From assembly GCF_012641275.1 (NCBI RefSeq), contig NZ_JABAIA010000004.1, forward strand, positions 558,001 to 622,000: a stretch of 64,000 nucleotides of DNA. The letters run 5' to 3'. Positions 1 through 9,689 of the stretch are shown in pieces. The notes beneath the pieces are model-generated. The model did not search any database. It was given only the letters and a program-made list of their open reading frames with translations, and was not told where the DNA came from. How positions within the stretch are numbered: the first letter of the stretch is position 1; the number at the start of each line of letters is the position of its first letter. The DNA comes from Chitinophaga varians. GTDB lineage: Bacteria; Bacteroidota; Bacteroidia; Chitinophagales; Chitinophagaceae. The position numbers and the translations under genes were made by a program.

Positions 1-688
1 CTTTTTGGATCTTATGAATGGTCAGGCCCGGGACTTTGGGGTCTGCCGATCCTATCCATGAATAGTATAATTTCCGTTTTCCTGAACAGTATTTTTCGTC
101 TGTGATAAATAAGGGTTGCCCTCCCAAAGCTCTTTCTTCATCCAGCATATCCTGTTTTTCAGGAAGATTTAACGGCTCGCCCCGTAGGAACCGATCAATA
201 TTATCAGGAGTAACCCACTGATGACTGGTGATTGCCTGAACGATTCCCTTTTTGTCGATCCAGACTTCGTGCGGTTCTGAGTAATGGGGGAATAACTTAA
301 ATAAGTCGGTTTTGCTGATGGCAGAGTGTACAATGGGTGCGTCGATGTTTTTGAATAGATTTTTCTTGCCCATAAAATTCCGTATTTCTTCTTCCTTATT
401 CTTGCTGGCAAGTAGGATGTTAAATTGATTGTGGTAGGCCTTTTGAAGAGAGTCTAATTTGGGAATAAATTCATAACAGGGCGCGCAACCAATAAACCAG
501 AAGTCGATTATAAGAGGCTTGTCGTTGAAGGCGGTAAGTAGTTCTGCATTAGGGGACTGTCTATTCAATATGGTTGTTAGTTTAATGTTAGGACATTTTT
601 CACCTACATTGATTCTTTGAGCACTGGCGAAAAAATGTAACAGCAACGTGCCTGCTATAATGATGGGTAGTGATCGAAGCGATTTCAT
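1..688 (-). CDS. TlpA-like thioredoxin-fold protein, C-terminus cut off by window edge
   Basis: An open frame of 229 codons runs from an ATG at 688 off the left edge with no stop. It begins with a signal peptide (MKSLRSLPIIIAGTLLLHFF, then ASAQ) and carries a thioredoxin-type active site FIGCAPC with cysteines at about residues 68 and 71, inside a TlpA/ResA-like fold. Such proteins are periplasmic thiol-disulfide oxidoreductases. It lies 42 bases after the SusD gene on the same strand, so it is probably the third gene of the SusC/SusD operon, an arrangement often seen in Chitinophagaceae. The C-terminal part after the thioredoxin domain is incomplete, so its exact class is open. Confidence 0.85.
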   Translation of the reverse strand, partial: MKSLRSLPIIIAGTLLLHFFASAQRINVGEKCPNIKLTTILNRQSPNAELLTAFNDKPLIIDFWFIGCAPCYEFIPKLDSLQKAYHNQFNILLASKNKEEEIRNFMGKKNLFKNIDAPIVHSAISKTDLFKLFPHYSEPHEVWIDKKGIVQAITSHQWVTPDNIDRFLRGEPLNLPEKQDMLDEERALGGQPLFITDEKYCSGKRKLYYSWIGSADPKVPGLTIHKIQK

Positions 689-730
689 TTTTGAAGTTTG
701 ACAAGTTTAAAATGTCAATAAACGAGTTCG

Positions 731-2194
731 TTAGTTGTATCCGTTATTTTGAGTCAGATTTTTATTGAGTAGTATTTCTTGTGCTGGGATCGGAAGTAAG
801 GTGTCAGTCTCCTTCCAGTTTAATTTTAGCGGTTTCAGGACGATTCCAGAAAGATGAAATCGTTTCAAGTCGAACCACCTGTTGCCCCACTCTGTTATTA
901 GTTCAATTTGCCTTTCAGCCAGAACATAGGAGAGCGCTTGATTTACGGTTGCATTTTTGGGATAGTCAGGTAGTATACTGTTATTGTTTCCTCTTGCTCT
1001 ACTTCTGAGTACATTCAGATCGCTTATGCCGCCTTCAATATTGCCTTGTCTGATCCGTGCTTCGGCACGAATCAGGTATTGTTCGGCCAGGCGAAACATC
1101 ATATAGTGTTCTGTCGTTATGGTGCTGAGTATATTGGCTTTGTATTTAAAGGGGAAGTAGTAGGTTTTTGTGCCAATGATTTTGCTTCCAATCCAGGCTT
1201 TTTTTCTTGGGTCACTCGTATCTAAAGTATTCATTAAGCTTTCGCTAATAACATAGGTCGGGATAGTTCCTGAATTAGTGGGTAGAAAAGTGGCGCCTTC
1301 ACGCGTGTTAGCTCCTACGGAAGTGGGAGATAGTTGCCATATAGCTTCTGTGCTCCCGGCAAGAAATACTTTGGAAAGATCTGGTGTCAGTGTATATGTA
1401 GCGGAGTTAATAACACTATTGGCTTGATCTTCGGCCAATTTCCAATTGCCAATGTAGAGGTATATCCTTGATAGCAGTGCATTTGCTGTGAAACGATTGG
1501 GTCTGAGTCGTCCATCGGAAGGATACGTTGTTCGTAGTAGTTTTTGAGCATCGTCTAAATCCGATAGCATTAGTTTGTAGACTTCCTGAGAGGGGGATCT
1601 CCCCTGTGATCCTGAAAGATTATAGTCGGATGTTGTGATAAGAGGAACATCTCCATATAGTTGAGTCAGGTAGAAATACCAAAATCCTCTCATGAATTTA
1701 CTTTCTCCTAAAAGTTGATCTTTAAGATTAGCAGATATTCCTGTGCTACCGGTTATTCCTTCTATACAAGAATTGGCTTGATATATGGCTTGGTATGCTA
1801 AATACCAAATGGAAAGCCGATTAGTGGAGTTGGTAGAGGAAATCGCGTTTGAATTGAACTCGTTGAGATCTATCGACGTTCCCGTATACCTTAATTCATC
1901 TGAAGCGAGCCCGGTGTAGATAGTTATTCCCCCATTAGCGGGGCTCAAGCCTGTAGCGAGAATTTGAGAATACAATCCCCGCACCGCTGAAGTGGCATTG
2001 GCATCATCCTTAAAAGCTTCTGCAGTAGTTATTTTGTTGGAAGGACTTCCGACGTCAACAAATTTTTTGCATGACGTGAACAAGAGTATAGTGGTAACGC
2101 AGAAAAGTATTGTGTTAGCTGTGTATTCCTTAGTATATTGGATGGCGATGCCGACAAAGGTGCATCGCGCAGATGTAGAAAATTGTTTTTTCAT
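731..2194 (-). CDS. SusD/RagB-family outer-membrane lipoprotein
   Basis: A 487-residue SusD-like protein that would sit on the cell surface and pass substrate to the neighbouring SusC channel. A lipobox (LLFTSC, Cys at about 42) is followed by KKFVDVGSPSNKITT and the helical TPR-like SusD core; the C-terminal part has the family pattern AERQIELITEWGNRWFDLKR. The N-terminal stretch before the lipobox is unusually long for a lipoprotein signal, so the true start may be a little downstream, but no better ATG is visible. It starts 40 bases after the SusC stop. The substrate cannot be read from the sequence. Confidence 0.93.
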   Translation of the reverse strand: MKKQFSTSARCTFVGIAIQYTKEYTANTILFCVTTILLFTSCKKFVDVGSPSNKITTAEAFKDDANATSAVRGLYSQILATGLSPANGGITIYTGLASDELRYTGTSIDLNEFNSNAISSTNSTNRLSIWYLAYQAIYQANSCIEGITGSTGISANLKDQLLGESKFMRGFWYFYLTQLYGDVPLITTSDYNLSGSQGRSPSQEVYKLMLSDLDDAQKLLRTTYPSDGRLRPNRFTANALLSRIYLYIGNWKLAEDQANSVINSATYTLTPDLSKVFLAGSTEAIWQLSPTSVGANTREGATFLPTNSGTIPTYVISESLMNTLDTSDPRKKAWIGSKIIGTKTYYFPFKYKANILSTITTEHYMMFRLAEQYLIRAEARIRQGNIEGGISDLNVLRSRARGNNNSILPDYPKNATVNQALSYVLAERQIELITEWGNRWFDLKRFHLSGIVLKPLKLNWKETDTLLPIPAQEILLNKNLTQNNGYN

Positions 2195-2234
2195 AAATAA
2201 GTTAGCTTTATTCTATGAAGATTTTTTCGTCGTT

Positions 2235-5200
2235 TTATAATATGATTGATAAACCACCTGCGATTGTTTTTAAAGGTGGGATTCCATAAAGGCTTTGCGT
2301 CTCAGGATCGCCTAAGAAGTTTGTTATTGTGACGAGGTTTTGTCCTTGGACGAATACTTTACCACTTTTTAGTCCAATTGTTTTAAGGTATTTTTCTGGT
2401 ATGTCATAACTGACAGAGATATTTTTCAGCCTGATAAAAGATGCATCGCTATACATTCCGCTAGATCTGGTGAATAGGCCGCCTTGTTTTGATGCGTCGC
2501 TGCTGGTGATGGCGGTGAACTTTTCATAGGTGGCGGTACTGCCGGGCTGTTGCCACCTGTCAAGTACAGCGGTTGGCTGATTGTACATAAGACCTGGATA
2601 GCTTCTGTTGGTATAAATAGAGTATTGGGTGTTTCTTCCTAGCTGCTTTCTAAAACTAAATAGGAAATTTAGCTGGATGCCTTTATAGTTGACGTCACTC
2701 CCTACAGAGCCAAAAAAGTCAGGATCGGTTTTCCCCACATATTGGAAGTCGAGTGGATTAATTATATTGTCATGGTTTAAATCTTCGAATGTATAGATAC
2801 CGGATTTGGGATCAACACCGGTATACCTGTATTGTTTTATCATATTGACGGATTTTCCAATCTCATAGGTGCTGACGTAGGGAGAACTGCTCAGCCCCGG
2901 GAAGCTGACAAGAATATTTGAAGGTAATGTCAGATTAGACAGGATATTCCATCTAAGCACCTTTGTATTGATTACCTTTAAAACAAGTTCAAATTCCCAA
3001 CCCTTATTGACAATAACAGCAGGGAGGTTTTGAGTGATGTTTAAAAAGCCTGTTTGAGCAGGAAGGGAGTAGCTTACTAGTTGGTTACTACATTTGTTTC
3101 GATAGTATGCTACAGTGAAAAGTGCTTTATCATGCAAGAAACCTAAATCAAGGGCAATTTCACTTTTTTGGTTTTTTTCCCAATTGAACGCCGGATTAAA
3201 CAGATTGTCAGGTCGGATGCTGGTTCCTGCCTGATAAGCACCTATTGGGGTCCAGGTAGGAAGATATTTATAATCTCCAATTTGGTCGTTTCCTGTGATG
3301 CCGTAGCTGCCTCTTAGTTTTCCAAAACTCAGGAAACCGGAAAGGGGAGAGAAAAAGACCTCATTGGTAAAGATCCAAGCTATACCAGCTGCGCCAAAAT
3401 TAGAGAATCGTTTTCCAGTTCCAAATCGTGAAGAACCATCCCGTCTGCCTGTTAGGTTTAATATATATTTATTATTGTATGTGTAGTTAATGCGAGCAAA
3501 CAACGCCTCATAACGGTATTTGATATCTTCAGAGGATCTGTTTCCTGTGAGCGGGGCTGCATCCACTGATGAAAGTAGATTATCGTTGGTATAACCCGTT
3601 AAAGAAAAGGAAGTATTATCTCTCTTATTTTCCTGCCAGGTACCTCCGGCTAGCAGATCTATTTTTCCATGCAGCAAAGGTCTTGTATACTCCAGTTGAG
3701 GTTCGATGATCCAACTGCTAACATTGGTGTTTGAGAATGCAGATGAGCCGGTTGGAGTAGTAGCCGGATCATAGGACGCCATCGGGAATAGTTGGGTTTC
3801 TTTAAGATGCAATAAGTTAAATCCTGTGCTTACCCTGAACGACAAACCATCAATTATTTTATATTCGAGTGTCAGATTGTTAATAAGGTTGCTAGTTTGA
3901 ACTTTGTACTTTCTTAGAAAGTCTCCTAATGGGTTGACAAATGATGCGCCACCTTTTGCCCAGCTGAGTCCCCCGGATGAATCATAGAGCTCAGGTATGT
4001 TTGGTGGCAGTAGTACATTTAAGGCGTTTCCGGCAATTAATTTGTTGTTATCAAAATTAGTCAGGGAGGTAAAAGATATGTTTAGTTTCCCACTCGGATT
4101 AGTATGATGTAAATATAACTTTATAGAGGAGCTGTTATCTGATGCATCGGTTGGCAATACAGAGGTTTCCCGATGAAGATTGCCACTAATTGAAAACTGG
4201 GTTTGCTGACTTCCTCCTGAAACAGATATGCCTGCATTCAGTGTCCTCGCAGTTCCACCGTAAAGCAATTTTTGAATGTTGGTGTATCGTGTGGTGTCCC
4301 AAATGGTAAGATCCGGAGCGAAAAATGGAGAGGTGGCAGAAGAACTTGGCGTTATACCATCGTTTTTGAACGCTTCCCGGCGCATCGAAAGGTATTGCCG
4401 TGTGTCCATCATTTGCAGTCCTCTGGTTGTTGTGCTGGCTCCTGTATTTATGTTTGCGGTAACAGTAGTCTTACCAGATTTTGCTTTTTTGGTGGTGATG
4501 AGAACTACCCCGTTGGCTCCTCTGCTTCCATAAATGGCGGTGGCGTCCGCATCTTTTAACACCTCTATACTCTCAATATCACTTGGGTTAATCATACTAA
4601 AGGGACTAAGGCCCGCATCGCCCTGGCTGAGTATTGATGTCAGATAGTTGACATTATTGTTGTTAGGGGCAAAAGGTATCCCGTCAATAATATACAATGG
4701 TTCTGATCCATTAATGAGAGAGTTTTGTCCACGTACCTGTACCTTTACAGAAGCTCCGGGAGCACCGCTGCTTTGCGTAATGAGAACTCCAGGTACCCTG
4801 CCTTCCAGGGCCACCAAAGGATTAGACACTGGCTGCCTGCTTATTTCCTCTGTGGTAACCTTACTGATGGAGCCAGTGTTTAACCTACGTGAAGTAGTGC
4901 CATAGGCCATTACGACAGTTTCATCCAGTCGATTGTTGGCCACATCAAGCTTAACCTGAATTGGAGCATTGCCGGAGGCGGTCACCTGACGTGGGGTAAA
5001 GCCGGTATAGCTAATCTGTAGAATTGCCCCTACAGGAACGTTTCTCAGCGAGAACTTGCCTTTCTCATTGCTAACCGTGCCTTTTTGTGTGGATTTGACG
5101 ATGATGAATGCACCCTGCAACGGTGCTCCGTTTGGATCCCTGATTTCTCCCGTTATTACATTGCCGGCAGAATCGGCAGGCACAGCGCTGATAGGAGATG

Positions 5201-5549
5201 TGAGTTTTTCAGGTTTTAATATTACCGTTTTCATCCTGTACTCCCAGGCAATGCCTTTAGGAGAAAGTAATTCTTTTAACACATCTTCCAACGATACTTT
5301 TTTTACGTATATACTTACCCGATAGTTGTCTTTTACCTGGTTGGTGTTATACATAAATACCAGTCCTGTCTGCTTTTCAATTCCCTTGAAAATAAGCGAC
5401 AGGGGGGCTTCTTTGAAATAGAGCGTTACCTTCTGGTCTCCCTGGCTCCAGGCCAATACGGGAAGAGAGGTTGTCAGCGTGCCTCCTAAAAGTAGCAGCG
5501 GCAGCAATCTTCGAAATCTTCTTGCATGAAGGAGTAGCATATGGATCAT
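2235..5549 (-). CDS. SusC/RagA TonB-dependent channel with N-terminal STN signalling domain
   Basis: 1104 residues: signal peptide, STN (secretin/TonB N-terminal) domain at about 39-110 (VTLYFKEAPLSLIFKGIEKQ), carboxypeptidase-regulatory-like domain at about 130-210, TonB plug (about 215-330, with the VLKDADATAIYGSRGANGVV signature) and a C-terminal beta-barrel. It imports an oligomeric ligand across the outer membrane with SusD. The STN domain is the part that contacts a FecR-type anti-sigma factor in known systems, and a sigma/FecR pair is encoded divergently just upstream, so ligand-induced transcription is likely. Met4 is an alternative start. Confidence 0.95.
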   Translation of the reverse strand: MIHMLLLHARRFRRLLPLLLLGGTLTTSLPVLAWSQGDQKVTLYFKEAPLSLIFKGIEKQTGLVFMYNTNQVKDNYRVSIYVKKVSLEDVLKELLSPKGIAWEYRMKTVILKPEKLTSPISAVPADSAGNVITGEIRDPNGAPLQGAFIIVKSTQKGTVSNEKGKFSLRNVPVGAILQISYTGFTPRQVTASGNAPIQVKLDVANNRLDETVVMAYGTTSRRLNTGSISKVTTEEISRQPVSNPLVALEGRVPGVLITQSSGAPGASVKVQVRGQNSLINGSEPLYIIDGIPFAPNNNNVNYLTSILSQGDAGLSPFSMINPSDIESIEVLKDADATAIYGSRGANGVVLITTKKAKSGKTTVTANINTGASTTTRGLQMMDTRQYLSMRREAFKNDGITPSSSATSPFFAPDLTIWDTTRYTNIQKLLYGGTARTLNAGISVSGGSQQTQFSISGNLHRETSVLPTDASDNSSSIKLYLHHTNPSGKLNISFTSLTNFDNNKLIAGNALNVLLPPNIPELYDSSGGLSWAKGGASFVNPLGDFLRKYKVQTSNLINNLTLEYKIIDGLSFRVSTGFNLLHLKETQLFPMASYDPATTPTGSSAFSNTNVSSWIIEPQLEYTRPLLHGKIDLLAGGTWQENKRDNTSFSLTGYTNDNLLSSVDAAPLTGNRSSEDIKYRYEALFARINYTYNNKYILNLTGRRDGSSRFGTGKRFSNFGAAGIAWIFTNEVFFSPLSGFLSFGKLRGSYGITGNDQIGDYKYLPTWTPIGAYQAGTSIRPDNLFNPAFNWEKNQKSEIALDLGFLHDKALFTVAYYRNKCSNQLVSYSLPAQTGFLNITQNLPAVIVNKGWEFELVLKVINTKVLRWNILSNLTLPSNILVSFPGLSSSPYVSTYEIGKSVNMIKQYRYTGVDPKSGIYTFEDLNHDNIINPLDFQYVGKTDPDFFGSVGSDVNYKGIQLNFLFSFRKQLGRNTQYSIYTNRSYPGLMYNQPTAVLDRWQQPGSTATYEKFTAITSSDASKQGGLFTRSSGMYSDASFIRLKNISVSYDIPEKYLKTIGLKSGKVFVQGQNLVTITNFLGDPETQSLYGIPPLKTIAGGLSIIL

Positions 5550-6006
5550 GACAATGTGTTGATAGGTTTGGATAAAATTTGTTGTATAAATTCAGGTACC
5601 TCTATAATAAAGACAACATTTATTTTATCACGGCCTAAGAACCGCAAAGGTTTTTCATATTAACTTAATGTTATGTGGGTTACAGAAAGTTAACATGCAG
5701 AATTTTATTAATTCGGATTTGACCACTTTATTTGCATATGGAAATTTCATAACAACCGATTAACAAATTTCTTTTCATCTGTTCTGCCGTAAACTCCATC
5801 TAAGCCTTATTTTCATGTAACAATAACAATCATAGCTATAATACGCTACACTGGCTGTTTAACGGAAATATCCCGCACCTGCTCTCAATAACCTTTGCCG
5901 TTTTTGTGAACTGTGCCCGGCTTTACCGGCTGGCCCTGTTTATCCCTTTGTCGAATGTTTCCAGTGCAGCCATTGCATTACGTTATTATGAGCTGAATAA
6001 ACCGTA
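5550..6006. other. Divergent intergenic region between SusC and ECF sigma genes
   Basis: 457 bases with no convincing gene. The half next to SusC is AT-rich; the half next to the sigma gene is more GC-rich. It must contain the promoters of both divergent units, but I find no clean TAnnTTTG box; AACCTTTG near 5890 is one mismatch away. If the SusC promoter is read by the ECF sigma factor, no housekeeping box is expected there. No tRNA, riboswitch or strong terminator is visible. Confidence 0.6.
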
Positions 6007-6558
6007 ATGAACACATACGAAAACGATATGATATTGTGGCAAAAGCTAAGGGAACAAGATCCGGATGCATTTGCCTATATCTATACTACCTACCGGAAAT
6101 GGTTGATGGTGGTCGCTTATGGTATTGTGCAGGATGAAACGGAAGCGCAGGACCTGGTGCAGAAGTTCTTTGTGGACCTCTGGCAAATGGACTGGAAAAA
6201 AACAGGTGATCTGACAGGACCTATCAGGAATTTCTTGTTTATCAGTATTCGCAACCGTAGCCTCAACCATGTACGTGCCAGTGAAATCCAACGCAAGCGG
6301 TTTGCTCAAATCCAGTTGCCCGAAACATTTGAAGCGCCTGTCAATATTTTAGAAAATAAGGAGCTGCAACAACAATTGTCAGATGCCATGTCCCTACTGC
6401 CGACTGTCAGGGCGCGGGTCTTTAAACTGGGGTACCTGTACCAGCTCTCACGACAACAAATAGCTGAAAGACTAGGGGTCAGCGAAGCCACAGTAAAAAC
6501 ACACATGGCGCTTGCCTTAAAAGATCTACGGAACCTGTTGAAAAAAAATGTGCATTGA
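6007..6558 (+). CDS. ECF RNA polymerase sigma factor, FecI/RpoE type
   Basis: 183 residues with sigma region 2 at about 10-85 (DPDAFAYIYTTYRKWLMVVA, then QDLVQKFFVDLW) and region 4 at about 125-178 (LSRQQIAERLGVSEATVKTH helix-turn-helix). Domain content and size match Bacteroidota ECF sigma factors that work with FecR anti-sigma proteins. The FecR gene follows 41 bases downstream on the same strand. The divergent SusC carries the STN domain needed to send the signal, so this factor probably drives the SusC/SusD/TlpA operon. Confidence 0.95.
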   Translation: MNTYENDMILWQKLREQDPDAFAYIYTTYRKWLMVVAYGIVQDETEAQDLVQKFFVDLWQMDWKKTGDLTGPIRNFLFISIRNRSLNHVRASEIQRKRFAQIQLPETFEAPVNILENKELQQQLSDAMSLLPTVRARVFKLGYLYQLSRQQIAERLGVSEATVKTHMALALKDLRNLLKKNVH

Positions 6559-6599
6559 CATTAGCCCGCTATGTCAAAAAACGTGTCTTTATTTAAGTA

Positions 6600-7760
6600 A
6601 TGAGAAGAAATCTGGATATACAACAGCTGATGACGGAGAAAATCGGAGGCATCATCAGCGCCGCCGATGAAGCTTATCTTGACCACCTGATCGAAACGGA
6701 CGGCGTGGTGGCGGCTGCGTGGGATGAAACGAAACAACTATTTGGCGAAGAAGATGTGAATGATAACTTCTGCCGCTTTGATAATCTACTATGGCAAAAA
6801 ATGCCCTTCCAGACAGACAAAGCCGTCTGTGCCGAGCTCCTTCCTCTGCCTGTCCTGCGGCATAAAGCATCAATACGCATACGTCCGGTCATATGGGCAG
6901 CCGCAGCCTCCCTCTTAATGCTGCTATTGGCAGCATGGTGGCTGTTCCGCTCCCCTGCAATCACTGCTCCCGCGCTTTCACTGACCGATGCGCATGCCGG
7001 CGTTCAGCTGCAGCTAGGTAACGGGAAAATTTTAAATCTGTCTAAGGACAGCGGTCTCCTTCATACAGGCACCTTACAGGCAATCAACAATAATAAAACG
7101 CTCGTGCTGCCCGTAAGTACCATACCGGCACATATGAATAATGAAAGCTTAACATTGGCAGTGCCGGTTAGTAAATATTATACGATAAAGTTATCTGATG
7201 GAACACAGGTCACTCTTAATTCGGCCTCAATACTCCGTTTTCCGGTACCCTTCTCTGCTGACAACCGCGAGATATATATTTCAGGAGAGGCTTTCCTGAC
7301 GGTGGCAAAAGATTCCAGGCATCCATTTCTGGTACACACACCACAAGGAACGGTGCAGGTACTTGGAACCGCATTTAACGTCAATAGCTATGACAGCAAC
7401 AATGTTAAAATTTCACTTGTTGAAGGTGCCGTAAAAGTGAAAAATGTAATATTGAAACCTGGCGAGCAGGCCGTTACAACAAATTCGGGCATCAGTATCC
7501 ATCCCTTCGACGAATCAGAAGAACTCTCCTGGCGCCAGGGCGTCTTCTATTTCTCCAATACCTCCCTGTCGGAAATAGCCCGCGTGCTTCCCCGCTGGTT
7601 CGGTATCCCCGTGATCATGGACAACAATCACATCGCCGGCGAAACCTTCACCGGAAGCCTGGAGCGGAGCCAGTCCATCAACACATTCCTGGAAAACCTG
7701 AAATCAACAACAGCCGTAGATTATTATTTCGATAAAAACGGACGCCTGCATTTTAAATAA
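6600..7760 (+). CDS. FecR-type anti-sigma factor with DUF4974 domain
   Basis: 386 residues. A cytoplasmic N-terminal part (about 1-90) that would bind the sigma factor is followed by one membrane helix at about 97-116 (VIWAAAASLLMLLLAAWWLF), a periplasmic FecR domain (about 185-300, with GEAFLTVAKD and VLGTAFNVNSY) and a C-terminal DUF4974 segment (SLSEIARVLPRWFGIPVIMD). It is a membrane receptor that holds the sigma factor inactive until the STN domain of the cognate SusC signals. It ends only 3 bases before the convergent LytTR regulator gene, with no terminator between. Confidence 0.95.
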   Translation: MRRNLDIQQLMTEKIGGIISAADEAYLDHLIETDGVVAAAWDETKQLFGEEDVNDNFCRFDNLLWQKMPFQTDKAVCAELLPLPVLRHKASIRIRPVIWAAAASLLMLLLAAWWLFRSPAITAPALSLTDAHAGVQLQLGNGKILNLSKDSGLLHTGTLQAINNNKTLVLPVSTIPAHMNNESLTLAVPVSKYYTIKLSDGTQVTLNSASILRFPVPFSADNREIYISGEAFLTVAKDSRHPFLVHTPQGTVQVLGTAFNVNSYDSNNVKISLVEGAVKVKNVILKPGEQAVTTNSGISIHPFDESEELSWRQGVFYFSNTSLSEIARVLPRWFGIPVIMDNNHIAGETFTGSLERSQSINTFLENLKSTTAVDYYFDKNGRLHFK

Positions 7761-7763
7761 GAA

Positions 7764-8522
7764 TCATTTGTCCAACCACTGTTTAAACAGCGGCACTTTT
7801 TCTTTGCTGACCAGCACTTCCCGCTCGGGGTCCCGCTTCAGCCGTATCTGCAGTTTGCCGTTAAAAGAGTGGAGTATACGGTCTATACTGTGTACTCCGA
7901 TGATATGCTGCCGGTTGGCACGGAAAAACTGAATAGGGTTTAACTGCTCTTCCAGTTCGTCCATCGTCTGGGTGACCACCACATGCGACTTGTCCTTCAA
8001 TACCAGATGGGTGACATTGGCAGCATAAAATACAAAATCAACATCCTCTACCAGCACAGTGCGGTACCCATCCCGGAACGGGAGCATGAAACGGGTACGA
8101 TAGGAAACTTCCTTTTGTTTGAAAAATTCAAGTAGCTGTTGTACCATCTCGGTCGGACCAGCCTGCACCGGTTCTTTTCTGATCTTGTCCAGCGCCTGCC
8201 GCAGGTCTTCTTTCTCAATCGGTTTCAACAGGTAATCAATACTATTCACCTTGAATGCCCGGATGGCGTATTCGTCATAAGCGGTAGTGAAGATAACAGG
8301 GCATTGAAGCGGCACCTGCTGGAAGATGTCAAATGACAAGCCATCGGCCAGCCGGATGTCCATCAGGACCACGTCTGGGTGAGTGTGCTCCCGGAACCAG
8401 GCCACGCTGCCGGTCACGGTGTCCAGCAGGGCGTCCACCTCTGCATCGGGACAGATGTCCTGCACCAGGTTCTTTAAGCGGGTTGCATTGGGTTTTTCGT
8501 CTTCTACGATCACAATTCTCAT
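7764..8522 (-). CDS. LytTR-family response regulator
   Basis: 252 residues: a receiver domain (about 1-118) with acidic pocket VEDE, phosphorylatable Asp55 in LMDIRLADG, the switch Thr in FTTAYDEYA and Lys in YLLKPI, then a LytTR DNA-binding domain (about 145-250, FRANRQHIIGVHSIDRI). LytTR proteins bind paired direct repeats about 21 bases apart. It is the last gene of an operon with an RND efflux pump and its partner kinase (gap of 10 bases). A direct repeat with a 21-base period lies upstream of this operon at 15580-15612 and is a candidate binding site. Confidence 0.95.
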   Translation of the reverse strand: MRIVIVEDEKPNATRLKNLVQDICPDAEVDALLDTVTGSVAWFREHTHPDVVLMDIRLADGLSFDIFQQVPLQCPVIFTTAYDEYAIRAFKVNSIDYLLKPIEKEDLRQALDKIRKEPVQAGPTEMVQQLLEFFKQKEVSYRTRFMLPFRDGYRTVLVEDVDFVFYAANVTHLVLKDKSHVVVTQTMDELEEQLNPIQFFRANRQHIIGVHSIDRILHSFNGKLQIRLKRDPEREVLVSKEKVPLFKQWLDK

Positions 8523-8532
8523 ACAGTTAATT

Positions 8533-9636
8533 TTAAAAGTCCAGTAAGGGCAGCATCACCATAAACATCCCGTTTTCTTCTTTGATATCGGGTGCCTGGT
8601 CGGAAAGCAGGGCATAACGGTTCCGGATATTTTCCAGGCCCAGTTTGGTTGAGGGTATCACATTGGGGATACGCTGCGTGTTATTGCTGACAGTTAATTT
8701 TCCTTCTTCGTTCTGATAAATATGAATGTGCAATGGATGGTCCCCGGTGGCCACATTATGTTTGATGGCATTCTCTATCAGCAGCTGCAGCGTGATAGGA
8801 GGGATGCCCCGGCCGGTAATATCATCCGGCACGTCAATCCGGATGTCCACATTGTCACCATGCCGTATGCGGATCAGGTAGATGTAGGCCTGTATGAAAC
8901 GCAGCTCTTCTTTCAGCGTGATAATATCATTGGGAAGATTGACGATCATATACCGGTACACACGCGAAAGGTTTTCGAGGAAAGACAACGCTGTGGTTTT
9001 ATCTTCTTCTATCAATGCAGACAGCGTACTGAAATTATTGAACATAAAATGCGGGTCGAGCTGTAGTTTGAGGGACTGCAGCTGCGACTGCATGGCTATC
9101 TGCCGTAAATCGGCAGCTTTGAGTTCCAGCTCAGAAGCCTCCAGCATGGAGGTTTTCCAGCGTTGCAGAAAATAGTTGCCGGTATGTACGGCGCTGATCA
9201 AAATCGATAACATGACACACACAAAGACGAACTGCCACTCTTCCAGCTTTTCCGGTACGGTGACCGGCTCGTTCTCCCTCGGCCCGAATATAAGTGAGAG
9301 GATCACGTAAAAAATACTCAGCAATACACCTACGGAGATGATCTGGCCACAGAGCTGAGCAATGAAACGCCGGATAGGCCATCGCTCCCAGGGAATCCAC
9401 CGGTCCATCCACCGGGCGGTGATCAGGCTCAGCTCCGTGATCAGCCAGCAGAAGATCATCATAATGGTGATCTCTGTCATCCAGTCCTTCCAGCTCTGTT
9501 TGAACATCTTGGTCCATGACTCGCTGTAAGGATTTACCAGGTAGGACAACAGGTAATACAGGAGAAATATCATCGGAATGATAAATATCCGGTAATACCT
9601 GTTGAACATTTTTTCTGCTCTGTTATTTTTGGTCAT
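8533..9636 (-). CDS. LytS/YehU-type membrane sensor histidine kinase
   Basis: 367 residues with four predicted membrane helices (about 17-34, 54-73, 93-117 and 134-152), a short coiled linker, then the His-kinase domain of the LytS class: the phosphorylated His196 in LQLDPHFMFNNFS, N-box IENAIKHN and G-box LGLENIRNRY. It has no periplasmic sensor domain, so it probably senses something in or near the membrane. It partners the LytTR regulator 10 bases downstream and follows the outer-membrane factor of the RND pump by 53 bases. Confidence 0.94.
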   Translation of the reverse strand: MTKNNRAEKMFNRYYRIFIIPMIFLLYYLLSYLVNPYSESWTKMFKQSWKDWMTEITIMMIFCWLITELSLITARWMDRWIPWERWPIRRFIAQLCGQIISVGVLLSIFYVILSLIFGPRENEPVTVPEKLEEWQFVFVCVMLSILISAVHTGNYFLQRWKTSMLEASELELKAADLRQIAMQSQLQSLKLQLDPHFMFNNFSTLSALIEEDKTTALSFLENLSRVYRYMIVNLPNDIITLKEELRFIQAYIYLIRIRHGDNVDIRIDVPDDITGRGIPPITLQLLIENAIKHNVATGDHPLHIHIYQNEEGKLTVSNNTQRIPNVIPSTKLGLENIRNRYALLSDQAPDIKEENGMFMVMLPLLDF

Positions 9637-9689
9637 TGCTTGTTTTTAGTGCTTCAACTGGGCCTAAATATAAAGTAATCATATGATAC

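Noticed and set aside
169..411. 80-codon frame on the minus strand at the left edge
   Set aside because: Overlapped by the TlpA-like gene in another frame, which has a signal peptide and CxxC site.
5830..6006. Open stretch of about 58 codons before the ECF sigma gene, ending just before its ATG
   Set aside because: No ATG and no recognisable protein; length is within chance for this composition.
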